From positions 1 to 46,052 of the forward strand of contig SXOO01000082.1 of the NCBI GenBank assembly GCA_005776725.1: a stretch of DNA of 46,052 bases, read 5' to 3'. Numbering within the stretch: position 1 is the stretch's first letter; the number at the start of each line of letters is the position of its first letter. The notes below the pieces were generated by a model that was not told the DNA's origin, did not search any database, and was given only the letters and a program-made list of their open reading frames with translations. The stretch is from Pseudomonadota bacterium (GTDB lineage: Bacteria > Myxococcota_A > UBA9042 > GCA-2863065). This document shows positions 24,737-32,817 of the stretch, one piece after another. The translations under genes and the position numbers were made by a program.

Positions 24737-26217
24737 GCGGGCCTCCGCACTGGAGCCGCGGCCTCGACCAGCGCGCGCCAGGGCGGCGTGGGGCGGGTGA
24801 ACACCACGATCGGCCGGTCCGGCGCGCTCGACGCCGCCGGCAGCTGCGGGTGATACACGCCGCCCTGGCACCGGAGCGCGAACTGGTCGAACAGCGCCGT
24901 CGAGTGGATGGTGGGCGGCAGTGAGGCCCGCAGGGGGGCCGGCACCCTGTCCAGCGCGGCAACGTAGGCGGGCCGCAGCTTCAGCAGCGACAAGAACGCG
25001 TCGGCGGCCGGAGCGGCCGCGTCCCCCAGGTCGCGCTGCAGCACCGCGACTGGCGCGACGCCGGTCGGCACGCCGTCGGCTGCGCGCCAATAGCCGCCGA
25101 GGAGGCGCACGGCGTCCTCCGCCGGCAGGCGCGGCACCTCGAGCTCCGCCAGCGCGCGTCGCTGTTCGGCGGGGTCCACTGCGGTCACGCGCACGTCGTA
25201 GGCGTCGTCCCACGCGGTGATCGCGCCCCGCCACGCGGCGTCGAGCAGCTGGTCCAGCTCCGCTTCGGCTTGCTCCGCCGCCCGCAACACGCCGCCCAGC
25301 GTGGCCTCGACCACGTCGCGCAGCCGCGGCCGCAGCTCGGCCACGGCGCCGTCCAGCGTGCCCTCCTGCTCGGCATGAATCGCGCCGGCCAGCGACTCGA
25401 GCGACTCGCGGATGTGGACCACCCGGCGGCCGTGTAATGCGAGGCTCAGCCCCGCGCCCCGCGCGGCTTCGTTGAGCTGCTCCACCGCGGCCACCGCGAC
25501 CCCGGCGAGCCGCAGCCGTGTCGAGGCGTCCGCGGTCACCGCGGCCGTGGACGCCGCAATCCGCGCCACCAGCTCGCGGACGTTGGCTTCGGTCCCGGCC
25601 CCGGGTGTGGGCAGGCCCGCCGCCACCCAAAGACGCTGCGCCGGCGTGAGGCGCGAGAACGGCGTCAGCTCCACCGCGGCGTGAAACCGGTCGGCGAGAG
25701 GCACCGTCAGCGGCGCGGACCCGTCCCCGGTCGCCGGGTTCATCGCGCAGACGACCCACCGGATCGCCGTGGCGCGGCCATCGACCCGCCGATCGTGCAC
25801 CAGCTGCAGCCATCGGCCCTGCTGCCATGCATTGGCCCGCGACAGCTCGTCTACAAAGAGAAACTGGGCGTCGTACGGCGACCACGGCCCAGGCACCACC
25901 TCGACCACGCCGCGATCGAGCGACGCGGGGCGCACGAAGCCGCGTACGTCGTCGAACGACGTAAGCGCCGCATCCAGGCACGCCACTGCGTCGCCAGCGA
26001 GCGCGGCTCCGAGGCGCCGCGCGAGCAACGTCTTGCCTTGGCCGGGATCGCCGACCAGCAGCAGCCGCCGCTCTGTGGCGACGTGGCTCAGCACCCACAA
26101 GGCGTCGCGGGCGGGCAGGGCGATCCCCAAGGCGTCGAGGGCTGCGGCGCACGCCGAGCCGGGCTCTGCGGCGGCCGCGATAGAGGGGATGGCGGTTGTG
26201 GGGAGTGGTGGGCTCAA
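24733..26217 (-). CDS. MoxR-type AAA+ ATPase
   Basis: A 494-residue AAA+ ATPase of the MoxR type, presumably a chaperone that remodels a client together with the coupled vWA protein. Walker A is GDPGQGKT (56-63), Walker B is FLFVDE (119-124), sensor 1 is CAMNP (158-161), and an arginine finger candidate is ADRFHAAVEL (R177). The C-terminal ~200 residues are helical and not recognised. The initiator is TTG at 26217, supported by GGAGGA six to nine bases upstream at 26221-26226. The 3' end overlaps the vWA gene by 4 bp. The gene lies 217 bp downstream of the zinc-ribbon gene; that gap contains a TATAGC-like box but no obvious gene. Confidence 0.87.
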   Translation of the reverse strand: MSPPLPTTAIPSIAAAAEPGSACAAALDALGIALPARDALWVLSHVATERRLLLVGDPGQGKTLLARRLGAALAGDAVACLDAALTSFDDVRGFVRPASLDRGVVEVVPGPWSPYDAQFLFVDELSRANAWQQGRWLQLVHDRRVDGRATAIRWVVCAMNPATGDGSAPLTVPLADRFHAAVELTPFSRLTPAQRLWVAAGLPTPGAGTEANVRELVARIAASTAAVTADASTRLRLAGVAVAAVEQLNEAARGAGLSLALHGRRVVHIRESLESLAGAIHAEQEGTLDGAVAELRPRLRDVVEATLGGVLRAAEQAEAELDQLLDAAWRGAITAWDDAYDVRVTAVDPAEQRRALAELEVPRLPAEDAVRLLGGYWRAADGVPTGVAPVAVLQRDLGDAAAPAADAFLSLLKLRPAYVAALDRVPAPLRASLPPTIHSTALFDQFALRCQGGVYHPQLPAASSAPDRPIVVFTRPTPPWRALVEAAAPVRRPA

Positions 26218-26220
26218 GGG

Positions 26221-26226
26221 TCCTCC
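26221..26226 (-). promoter_or_regulatory. Shine-Dalgarno deciding the TTG start of moxR
   Basis: GGAGGA (minus strand) a few bases before TTG 26217. No ATG or GTG lies at a suitable distance, so the rare initiator is the best choice. Confidence 0.65.
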
Positions 26227-26434
26227 AAGCGGTGAAGCGCCGCGGCCCGCGGGGGCTGGCTATAGAAGGACGCGCCCGCCGGGCGGGATCTGACAGGTTC
26301 ACCGCCCGCCGTAGCCGCACCTCGCCCGCGATGCTCGCCTTCAGCGACCTCTACCGAGCCGCGGTGCGTATCGGCTTGCGTTCGTCCCGGTCCTCGACTC
26401 CGGGTGTTGCGCCTTCACTTGGGTCTGGCCGGGA

Positions 26435-27016
26435 TCACGGCTGCCGGATGGAGCGGAGCGCCAGCGCCCAGGCCGTCACCGCGGCGTGCGCTGCTCCTCG
26501 GTCTATCGCCATCGTCGACGCGAGCCGGGACACGGCCCCAGACACAACGGCGTCGATCTCCTCGGGCCGAGCGGCCCTGAGCCACCCAGGCACTCCCTCT
26601 CTCGCTGCGAGCGCGGCGACTCGGTTGAGGGCGCGCGTATGAGGGGAGTAGTCAGCCAGCAGGTTCTGTAGCCACGGCGGGTCCGAGCAGGCCAGGTCGA
26701 TCCCGAACTCGTCCACGACCACCTGTAGAGCGAGCGAGAGGGCGTCCACGGGATCGGACGGCACGGTGTGGGCGCTCGGGAATGGCCGAGCGAGCGGTGG
26801 TGTCTCTATCGGCGGTGTCTGCGGCGGCCCGGACAAACGAACGGCGGGCCACACGCCGCACTGATGCAGCGGCGAGCTCCGCGACCTCGGAGCGTCTCTT
26901 CGCCGGCCCGCGCCTGCCGCCGGGGCAGCTGACGCAACGGTCGTCGATGCGCCGCAGAACGGGCATCTTCCCAGTTGGGATTCGGGAAGGGCGCAGTCGC
27001 AGCTTGGGCAGAGCAA
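26435..27016 (-). CDS. Zinc-ribbon protein with helical C-terminal domain
   Basis: A 193-residue protein opening with a treble-clef/zinc-ribbon motif, LCPSCDCALPESQLGRCPFCG (two CxxC pairs, Cys3/6 and Cys18/21). A Pro/Arg-rich linker follows, then a helical domain of about 110 residues (DALSLALQVVVDEFGIDL; YSPHTRALNRVAALAAREG). No family is recognised. Its ribbon resembles the one at the C-terminus of the neighbouring kinase. The start is TTG 27016, with AGGAGGA at 27021-27027. The gene lies 145 bp downstream of the kinase and should be part of the same operon. A function in binding or presenting the phosphorylated partner is possible but only inferred. Confidence 0.72.
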   Translation of the reverse strand: MLCPSCDCALPESQLGRCPFCGASTTVASAAPAAGAGRRRDAPRSRSSPLHQCGVWPAVRLSGPPQTPPIETPPLARPFPSAHTVPSDPVDALSLALQVVVDEFGIDLACSDPPWLQNLLADYSPHTRALNRVAALAAREGVPGWLRAARPEEIDAVVSGAVSRLASTMAIDRGAAHAAVTAWALALRSIRQP

Positions 27017-27020
27017 CGGC

Positions 27021-27027
27021 TCCTCCT
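27021..27027 (-). promoter_or_regulatory. Strong Shine-Dalgarno deciding a TTG start
   Basis: AGGAGGA on the minus strand, four bases before TTG 27016 of the zinc-ribbon gene. It fixes the frame that yields CPSCxC and CPFCG; an ATGA-coupled frame starting at 27165 gives a non-family basic peptide. Confidence 0.65.
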
Positions 27028-27161
27028 AGGTATGGCGCCCGGTACAGACCGGCGAGCCTGAGCGACGAGCGGTGGCGCTGGCCGCTCGCCCCTGCGCGCG
27101 GGCGGCCCGAGCTTGCGGACCGCGTTGCGCCACGGCGCGTTGTCCGGCCCGTGCGCGTGCG

Positions 27162-28658
27162 TCATCCATAGCGGAAGGTCTCGATCCGCCCCGTCCGCGC
27201 TTCGGGTTCCAGGCCGAATCGGACCTCGAGTCCGCTGACGAGCCTCACCTTCGACAAGAGGGGGAACGGCACGAAGTCCGGGGCGCCGGTGCTCGGGTGG
27301 CGGACCTGGGCTCCGGGAAGCGCGACGTTCTGCAGATAGAAGTCCGGATGAGGCCGTTCGAGGTAGACCACCTGGGCGACTACCGTGTTGTCCTGACCGG
27401 GTCCTCGCGGGGCGCCCGCATGGGTGTGGTGGCGATACAGCTGGGTCCCGTCACCGTTGCGGAACCCGTTCAGAACGAGCAGTCCAGCGGGCGCCGGGTG
27501 CATCCGTCCCTCCTGGCTTAGGGTCATCCGACTGAAAGTGCCGCGGAACGCCGTGCTGCAGTAGGGACAACGGGGCGCCCCTGCGGCTGTGAGCACGAAC
27601 CCCTTGTGCGTGCAGGCCGGGTCGCTGCACACGAGAACCTGATCGTAGGCCTCGACCAGAGCGTCCGCCCAGCTGCTCGCCGTTGGCCTCGATCGCGGAT
27701 CGAGAAGCCCGTCCACGAAGGTCCTGTGGAAGAGATCGTCGATGGTCTTGCCGAGGATGCGCGCCGAGAGGAACTGGGCCTTAGGTCGATTCGCGCCATC
27801 GTTTCGGTGCTCGCTGTAGAGGGCCTTGCTGCCCATCAGCGCCTCTTCCTCAGCGTCACCCGACAGCCCCTTGAGGAATCGCGGCCCGTCGAGGGGGTGG
27901 CGCTCGAGCAAGAACCGGTAGATCAGCACCGCGAGCGCGTATTTGTCGGTCTCCGCGCATGCATGCTTTCGCTTGGGGTCATCAAAGGGCAGGTGCCTGG
28001 TGGCCATGACCTCGGGCGCAGTGAACCCCCGTGTGCCCAGGACCTCCGGTGGGTACTGCCCCGTCACGACCAAGGCGTCGACGTCGATGATGATGGCGTG
28101 GCCAGTGACAGGGTCGACGAGGACATTCCTCTCGCTGAGGTCCGAGTGCGCGAGGCCCGCGGCGTGCATCTTGTGCACCGCGCGCGCCACGCGACTCAAG
28201 GCACCGAGGTAGCCCGCGAGCGTACCCCGCTCCTCAGGCGCGATGAGGTCGTAGCGCTGCAGTCGCTTCGTGGACGGGTTTGTGCAGTTGTATCTGCCGC
28301 CGTCCTTCTCCTGGTTTGCTAGCCGCCCGGACTTGAAGAAGAAGTGCTCGGGGTAGGTCGGGAGCAGCAAACCAAGCCCGCACTCAGCGTGTGTCACCAG
28401 GTGCGTGGGCCAGCAGAAGAGTCGTCGCCAGTAGTCGGCGTACTGTTCTCCAACGCGGGTCGGGTTGTAGTGCGCCACGACCTGCGTTAGGCGGTTCCTG
28501 TTCGCCTGAGCCCACTCCGGATCCTTGAAGAACGCCACCACTGAGCGCTTGTCGCGGGTGAAGTAGACTCGCTTCTTACCCCCTTCCATGACCACCGAAG
28601 TGTCGAACTCGACCGAGCTCGCCTCACCGACGAGAGTCGCTGTCTCGATAGGGTTCAC
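27162..28658 (-). CDS. Ser/Thr protein kinase with C-terminal zinc ribbon (TerY-triad type)
   Basis: A 498-residue eukaryotic-like kinase. VVAFFK (K45) is the ATP-anchoring Lys. The catalytic loop is HSDLSERNVLVD (171-182), the metal-binding DFG is replaced by DVD (192-194), and the activation segment ends in GTRGFTAPEV, matching the APE motif. A zinc ribbon follows at C344/C349 and C364/C367 (CSDPAC, CPYC), then a beta-rich tail of about 120 residues. No transmembrane helix is present, so it should be cytoplasmic. This kinase-plus-ribbon form is the one described for the TerY phosphorylation triad. The GTG at 28658 overlaps the PP2C stop (GTGA) and the Shine-Dalgarno AAGGAG lies in the end of that gene. 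DVD in place of DFG still leaves the metal-binding Asp. Confidence 0.87.
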   Translation of the reverse strand: MNPIETATLVGEASSVEFDTSVVMEGGKKRVYFTRDKRSVVAFFKDPEWAQANRNRLTQVVAHYNPTRVGEQYADYWRRLFCWPTHLVTHAECGLGLLLPTYPEHFFFKSGRLANQEKDGGRYNCTNPSTKRLQRYDLIAPEERGTLAGYLGALSRVARAVHKMHAAGLAHSDLSERNVLVDPVTGHAIIIDVDALVVTGQYPPEVLGTRGFTAPEVMATRHLPFDDPKRKHACAETDKYALAVLIYRFLLERHPLDGPRFLKGLSGDAEEEALMGSKALYSEHRNDGANRPKAQFLSARILGKTIDDLFHRTFVDGLLDPRSRPTASSWADALVEAYDQVLVCSDPACTHKGFVLTAAGAPRCPYCSTAFRGTFSRMTLSQEGRMHPAPAGLLVLNGFRNGDGTQLYRHHTHAGAPRGPGQDNTVVAQVVYLERPHPDFYLQNVALPGAQVRHPSTGAPDFVPFPLLSKVRLVSGLEVRFGLEPEARTGRIETFRYG

Positions 28659-30193
28659 GAGTGCTCCTTCACTGGCGGTTCCGTGGGGGGCTGGAACAGG
28701 ACTAGCGTGCGGTCGTCGAACGAGCCTCTAACGAAGTAGACATCCAGCCACTCTCGCAAGCGCTTGGCCTGCGCGTCTGCCGTGTCATTCAGCGGGCCGA
28801 TTCGTGGCTCTGCATCGGCCATCTCACGGAGCAGGCCCGGCGTGTCGAGCAGCTGTTCGACGCTCCGTCCGGTGGCCTCGATGTACCGCCCAGCGTACTT
28901 CACAGGGACCACGCGCGGCGCCGTGTCGTTCTGGATGAGCTCCAGTACGGCCTGTTGGACGACGGAGCGGCCCAGCGCTTGAGCCTCCGCGATGGGCTCG
29001 GCCAACGGAGGACCCTCCACCGCAGCGAGCACGCCGTTGAGGACAAGGTCGCAGTAGAGGCGCCGCATCCCGCTCCTTCCGTCGTAGTAGTCGTCCGCGA
29101 CGCCATCCGTCATCGCCGCCACCGCGAGGACATCGGATGTGGCACCCACAAAGGCGAGCCGGCGCCGACGCTTGAGGGACTCCTCGGTGGTCGTGACCTG
29201 ATCGATGAACAGTGTCTGCCCGGCGTAGGTACCGGTGTCCGGGGACATGAGCGGCAGCACATCGTTCTCTTTTTTCGGGGCCGACGGCCGCCTGAAGACC
29301 ACCATCATCCCGTCGCCAACGCTGCAAGACAGCGCCACGCCCATCTGCGGGGTGGACCCGTCGGCCTTCTCCAGCCTTACGGCACCATACGCGACCACTA
29401 GCAGTGTACAGCTGCAGTCACCCTCCAGGACGCGAAGGGAGGCACAGCCGGATTCGGGCGGTCGCCGATCGGACTGCGCGGACCCGCTGAACCTCTGGTT
29501 AATCCAGTCGCGTGCGGCGCTCTCGCCCCCATCGGCATTCTGCTCAGCGATCCAGCCCGCGATCGCCTCTCGCGCGTCCTTGAAGGCGCTATCGAGGGCA
29601 CGACACGCGTGGTCGAGCACTTTGTCCGCGGTGGGGTCCTTGGTCAATCCCTCCAAGTCCTCCTCGCGGAGCGTATGGCCAGATAGGTCCACGGTGCCCA
29701 GCTCCCGCGCCAAGCGCTTCCGCGCCGCCTCGCAGGCCAGTTGAGCCCCGACACGCGAGAAGAGCGCGCTTCCGGCACCGTCCGACACGATCAAGACGCG
29801 CCACGCCCCGACGGCGACGAAGGCGTGCGCGTCGTCGCAGTAGAGGGCGTCTTGCTTGTGTCCTCGGCCACGAACGGAGGCCGCGATCATGCGGCCGCCG
29901 TCCTCGAGTTGGTGGCTGATGCTGATGCCGTCCAGATCCCATTCTGGCCTCGGGTAGGGCAGGTCGGGGTGGGGGGCTCGCCAGACCCAGTGGGCGCCCT
30001 GGCTAGTCGCCGCGGCAACCACAGAGGGTCCATCAGCGCCAGGCTGTGGAGGATTCCCGCTGGGATCGGCAGGGCGCTCAGGTGGCAGCGAGTGACTGGT
30101 GTTGGTTGTTGTGTCCATCGAGGGTGACCCCGGCGTGTTGGGCGTCGGGACCGCCTCTTGGGTTGGCTCGGAGCCGTCGTGACTCTGCCCCAT
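28655..30193 (-). CDS. PP2C-type protein phosphatase (TerY triad)
   Basis: A 512-residue phosphatase of the PP2C fold, which uses a two-metal centre to dephosphorylate Ser/Thr residues. The first ~65 residues are a Pro/Thr/Ser-rich disordered tail. The catalytic part begins around residue 100: AASVRGRGHKQDA, VLIVSDGAGS (135-142), ALSCSVGDGMMVV, AAMTDGVADDYYD and FDDRTLVLF carry the metal-binding aspartates. Additional segments between 330 and 480 are longer than in minimal PP2C. It lacks membrane segments. The ATG at 30193 has GGAGGAGG upstream at 8 bases; a longer frame from 30232 is unlikely. Neighbours: TerY-like vWA 71 bp upstream, kinase overlapping by 4 bp. This gives a writer/eraser pair on one transcript. 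Confidence 0.85.
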   Translation of the reverse strand: MGQSHDGSEPTQEAVPTPNTPGSPSMDTTTNTSHSLPPERPADPSGNPPQPGADGPSVVAAATSQGAHWVWRAPHPDLPYPRPEWDLDGISISHQLEDGGRMIAASVRGRGHKQDALYCDDAHAFVAVGAWRVLIVSDGAGSALFSRVGAQLACEAARKRLARELGTVDLSGHTLREEDLEGLTKDPTADKVLDHACRALDSAFKDAREAIAGWIAEQNADGGESAARDWINQRFSGSAQSDRRPPESGCASLRVLEGDCSCTLLVVAYGAVRLEKADGSTPQMGVALSCSVGDGMMVVFRRPSAPKKENDVLPLMSPDTGTYAGQTLFIDQVTTTEESLKRRRRLAFVGATSDVLAVAAMTDGVADDYYDGRSGMRRLYCDLVLNGVLAAVEGPPLAEPIAEAQALGRSVVQQAVLELIQNDTAPRVVPVKYAGRYIEATGRSVEQLLDTPGLLREMADAEPRIGPLNDTADAQAKRLREWLDVYFVRGSFDDRTLVLFQPPTEPPVKEHS

Positions 30194-30264
30194 GATCGAC
30201 CTCCTCCATGCGCGGCGATGCACGCGTTCCACGTGACCGGTTCGGGCGTGTGCGGCGAGGCAGC

Positions 30265-30906
30265 TCAGGGGACGACGAGCAGGCCGGAGTTCGGGTTAGG
30301 TGGAGGCGTCACGAAGCCCACCTGCCCCGCACCGCTGGCCGCGGAGGCCGACGCAAGCTTCACGCTGTCCGTCACCCAATTGAAGAACCCCTTGATTCCT
30401 TTGGCATCGGTGTCCGAGAGCTTGACCACTTGGCCGCAGAAGTCCTTCATCAGGAGCTCATCAGCCTGCTCGCCCGCGACGCAGCCAATGATCGTGCAGT
30501 TTCTCTTCTTGAGGTTCGCGGCGGCGGGTCGCCAATCGTCGGTCGGCTGCCCGTCGGTGAAGACGAAGATCAGGGGCTTATAGTCGCCCTTCTGCTCTGC
30601 GCTCGACGTCGCCTGGACTTCGCCGTTGATTCGCTCCCCCACCAGCTTCAGCGCTTGCCCCAGCGCCGTGCTGCCCTGCGCGGTGAGCTTGGGGGGGCTG
30701 AACGACACGACGTCTGTGAGCGGCACCGCGACGTTTGCAGTGCTGTCGAAGGTAATAATCGAGACGAAGGCCGTCTCCATGACACGTGGGTCCGAGAACA
30801 TGGCGTCCTTGAAGGTGAGCAGTCCCTGGTTCACGGCGTTGATGGCGGTGCCGCTCATGCTGCCCGAGGTGTCCAGGAGTAGGTAGATTGGCAGTCGACG
30901 GGTCAT
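30265..30906 (-). CDS. TerY-like von Willebrand factor A protein
   Basis: A 213-residue single-domain vWA protein. The metal-ion-dependent adhesion site is complete: DTSGS (12-16), T80 in GSTALGQAL and D118 in FTDGQPTDDW. It lacks a signal peptide, so it should be cytoplasmic, like the TerY proteins of tellurium/stress-response operons. TerY-like vWA proteins are thought to form scaffolds that bind partners through the metal site; in the TerY triad they are the likely target or organiser of the kinase/phosphatase pair. The ATG at 30906 has AAAGGAG at about 7 bases. It is the first gene of the ten-gene minus-strand run, so its upstream region (30907-31376) should hold the main promoter. Confidence 0.88.
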   Translation of the reverse strand: MTRRLPIYLLLDTSGSMSGTAINAVNQGLLTFKDAMFSDPRVMETAFVSIITFDSTANVAVPLTDVVSFSPPKLTAQGSTALGQALKLVGERINGEVQATSSAEQKGDYKPLIFVFTDGQPTDDWRPAAANLKKRNCTIIGCVAGEQADELLMKDFCGQVVKLSDTDAKGIKGFFNWVTDSVKLASASAASGAGQVGFVTPPPNPNSGLLVVP

Positions 30907-31376
30907 CGGGGCTCCTTTCAAGTGCGGTTGTGCGGGCGCGTCATCGCCCCTGGTTGGACGTTGCGTCTCGCGGCGGTGCGAGTCTTGGTGGGCGCGGTGG
31001 CTCGGAGAGAGGCCGCCCCCCCGGATTGGAAGACACGGGAGCGTGGGCTACTTCTGACACCATGGAAGCCGGCGGCTTGCGGAGGAGCGTTCCCTGGGCG
31101 CCGCGGGCTGCCGCCGGCGTCCCCGAGTCCACATGTCTGTGTCGCTTCTGCGGAAATCGGACTTGTGGCTTTGGAGGGATCGGCATCCCGCCTAGGAGGG
31201 GGCAGGGAGCTACGCGCCGAGAAATTAAGACTGGGCCGAGCCGTGCGCCGCGAATAAAACAAAGGCTCGTTCGGCCCAGGTGCGCATGAGGGCGTCGGGA
31301 TGACCAATCTCTACGGGGCCAAGAAGTCGGATTTGACTGGAAGCGCGACAACTGAGTCGCCAACGGAGCATTCCCC
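30907..31376. other. Intergenic region between terY-like and the GGCT-like gene
   Basis: About 470 bp of divergent promoter DNA without a convincing gene. It contains an imperfect inverted repeat: CTGGGCCGAGCC at 31231-31242 and GGCTCGTTCGGCCCAG at 31264-31279, enclosing the AT-rich AATAAAACAAA, unusual in this GC-rich DNA. Two short related sites, AAATCGGACTT (31154-31164) and AAGTCGGATTT (31324-31334, opposite orientation), resemble half of the palindrome upstream of the AAA_14 gene. No -35/-10 pair could be assigned with confidence. Confidence 0.4.
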
Positions 31377-31781
31377 ATGACCCACACGTACTTCGCCTAT
31401 GGCTCAAACCTCGACGAGGCCAGAATGTGCGCCCGTTGTCCCAGCGCCCGGCCGCTGGGCGTAGGAGTACTGGAGGGCTATGTCCTCGGGTTCGCGGGCT
31501 TCAGCCGGGGATGGGGTGGCGGTGTTGCTACCGTCACTCCGGACGCGACCTCATCCGTGCCTGGCCTGCTCTGGACTCTCGACGCCGCGGACCTCGAGCG
31601 GCTGGACGTGTTCGAGGGGCACCCTACGGCGTATCGGCGGCAGCGCCTTTGGGTGGTGGCACAGGGTGGCGCGCCGGTCCACGCCGAGGTCTACGTGAAG
31701 GAGGGACAGACGCCGTCGCGGCCCGCTCCGTCGTACGTGGACGTCCTCACGCGCGCCTACATCACGCTCGGCTTCGACTAG
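31377..31781 (+). CDS. Gamma-glutamylcyclotransferase-like (AIG2/GGCT fold) protein
   Basis: A 134-residue protein with the GGCT/AIG2 fold. The nucleotide-like substrate loop YGSNL lies at residues 8-12, followed by GYVLGFAGFSRGWGGGVATVTPD, GLLWTLDAADLERLDVFEGHP (the catalytic Glu in FEG) and YRRQRLWV. These enzymes cyclise gamma-glutamyl amines to 5-oxoproline or act on related gamma-glutamyl linkages, in the cytoplasm. The length and motif order match small bacterial forms. The ATG at 31377 is convincing from the family N-terminus (THTYFAYGSN), though the Shine-Dalgarno is weak. It stands alone at the edge of the mosaic region. Confidence 0.82.
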   Translation: MTHTYFAYGSNLDEARMCARCPSARPLGVGVLEGYVLGFAGFSRGWGGGVATVTPDATSSVPGLLWTLDAADLERLDVFEGHPTAYRRQRLWVVAQGGAPVHAEVYVKEGQTPSRPAPSYVDVLTRAYITLGFD

Positions 31782-31927
31782 GCGCCGCTCCAGCGCGCCC
31801 TGGCGCAGGTCCCGTGATGGCGCCGCCACTCACGGTGCAGGAGCTTGCGGCTTCTCTTCGGCGCCGGTAAGCGCCGAGAGTGAGTCGTTGGGCGTCGGCT
31901 CTGATGCGTCGCCGTCCGAGACGGCGC

Positions 31928-32110
31928 TCAGAGCGACCGGACGCTCCTTGGAATACGTCGCCCGGACGGGCCCACCAGCATCGTCACGACCGCGCGGCGC
32001 TCCCCGGGGCCCACCGATACGTGCACCGGGCGGTCGTCCCCATGGAAGTACAGGTGATCGAATGGCGTGTTGGCGATCAGCCAGCGCGCGACCTCGAGAC
32101 GCTCTCCTCC
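31928..32110 (-). pseudogene. Relic: C-terminal part of an M15-like protein
   Basis: On the minus strand a frame ending at a TGA (31928) reads EVARWLIANTPFDHLYF, GDDRPVHVSVGP and SGRRIPRSV. From memory this matches the C-terminus of a family of M15/D-Ala-D-Ala-peptidase-like proteins (pattern FDRLYFYG-DRPIHVSYGP). Upstream of about 32110 the frame becomes antisense to the Res relic and loses homology. The matching N-terminal half is at 35390-35572. The family name is tentative; the relic nature is clear from the missing rest. Confidence 0.5.
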
Positions 32111-32812
32111 GCCGACCAGAACCTCCTCGGCCAAGGCGACACGCCCGGCGACCCCTACTACGCCATCGAGTACGACCCCAGCGACATCGCCTTCCGAGCC
32201 AAACTCGACGAGCTGAAGACGCTGATCCTGTCCGGCCAGGCGCGTCATTGGGAGTGCGGCGGCCTGAAGACGGTCATGTGCGACCGACACCTCTTCTGGC
32301 CACTCCTGACCCTGAGCGGTGGTGGCACCGTGACGCTCATGCCGGTCGGTCTGAACGCCGACGAAGCCCGCTTCGTGGACGACCTGAAGCGCTACCACGA
32401 CCAGCACGCGGCCGAGCTCGAAGGCACCTCGCTCTACCTGCTGCGTAACCTCAGCCGTGGCCGAGGCCTCGGCTTCTTCGAGGCCGGCAACTTTCACCCC
32501 GACTTCATCGTCTGGCAGGTGCGCGGCGCCCATCAGTACATCGCCTTCGTCGACCCGAAGGGCGTGCGGCAGGTGCCGTGGGACGACCCGAAGCTGCTCT
32601 TCTCGGAGACGATTAGCGAGATCGAAGGACGCCTCGGCGACGAGACCGTCCATCTCAGCTCCTTCATCGTGTCCAAGACCTCGTTCCGCGAGATGAGCGA
32701 GTTCTGGCGCGTGACGCGTGCAGAGATGACCGCGCGACACGCCGTGTTTCAGGAGGACGAGAAATACGTCGCGGACTTGCTTCGGATGGCCCAGGGGACT
32801 GCGGTCCGATAG
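32042..32812 (+). pseudogene. Truncated C-terminal nuclease region of a type III Res-like restriction protein
   Basis: A 256-codon open frame. From about residue 28 on it matches the C-terminal end of type III restriction (Res)-type helicase-nucleases: CDRHLFWPLLTL, MPVGLNADEARFVDDL, YLLRNLSRGRGLGFFEAGNF, and a PD-(D/E)xK-like core HPDFIVW ... FVDPKG. The helicase domains, normally several hundred residues upstream, are missing. The first ~27 codons are antisense to the M15-like relic and so are chance sequence. It is therefore a 5'-truncated remnant, though the nuclease core itself is uninterrupted and could be expressed from the ATG at 32042. It ends 6 bp from the convergent AAA_14 gene. 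Confidence 0.68.
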
Positions 32813-32817
32813 GCGCC

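Noticed and set aside
24737..26320. In-frame extension of the vWA-peptidase gene over moxR
   Set aside because: moxR has complete AAA+ motifs in another frame; the GTGA start at 24736 explains the boundary.
26806..27165. ATGA-coupled frame after the kinase
   Set aside because: A basic, motif-free peptide that shadows the zinc-ribbon gene, which has a far better Shine-Dalgarno.
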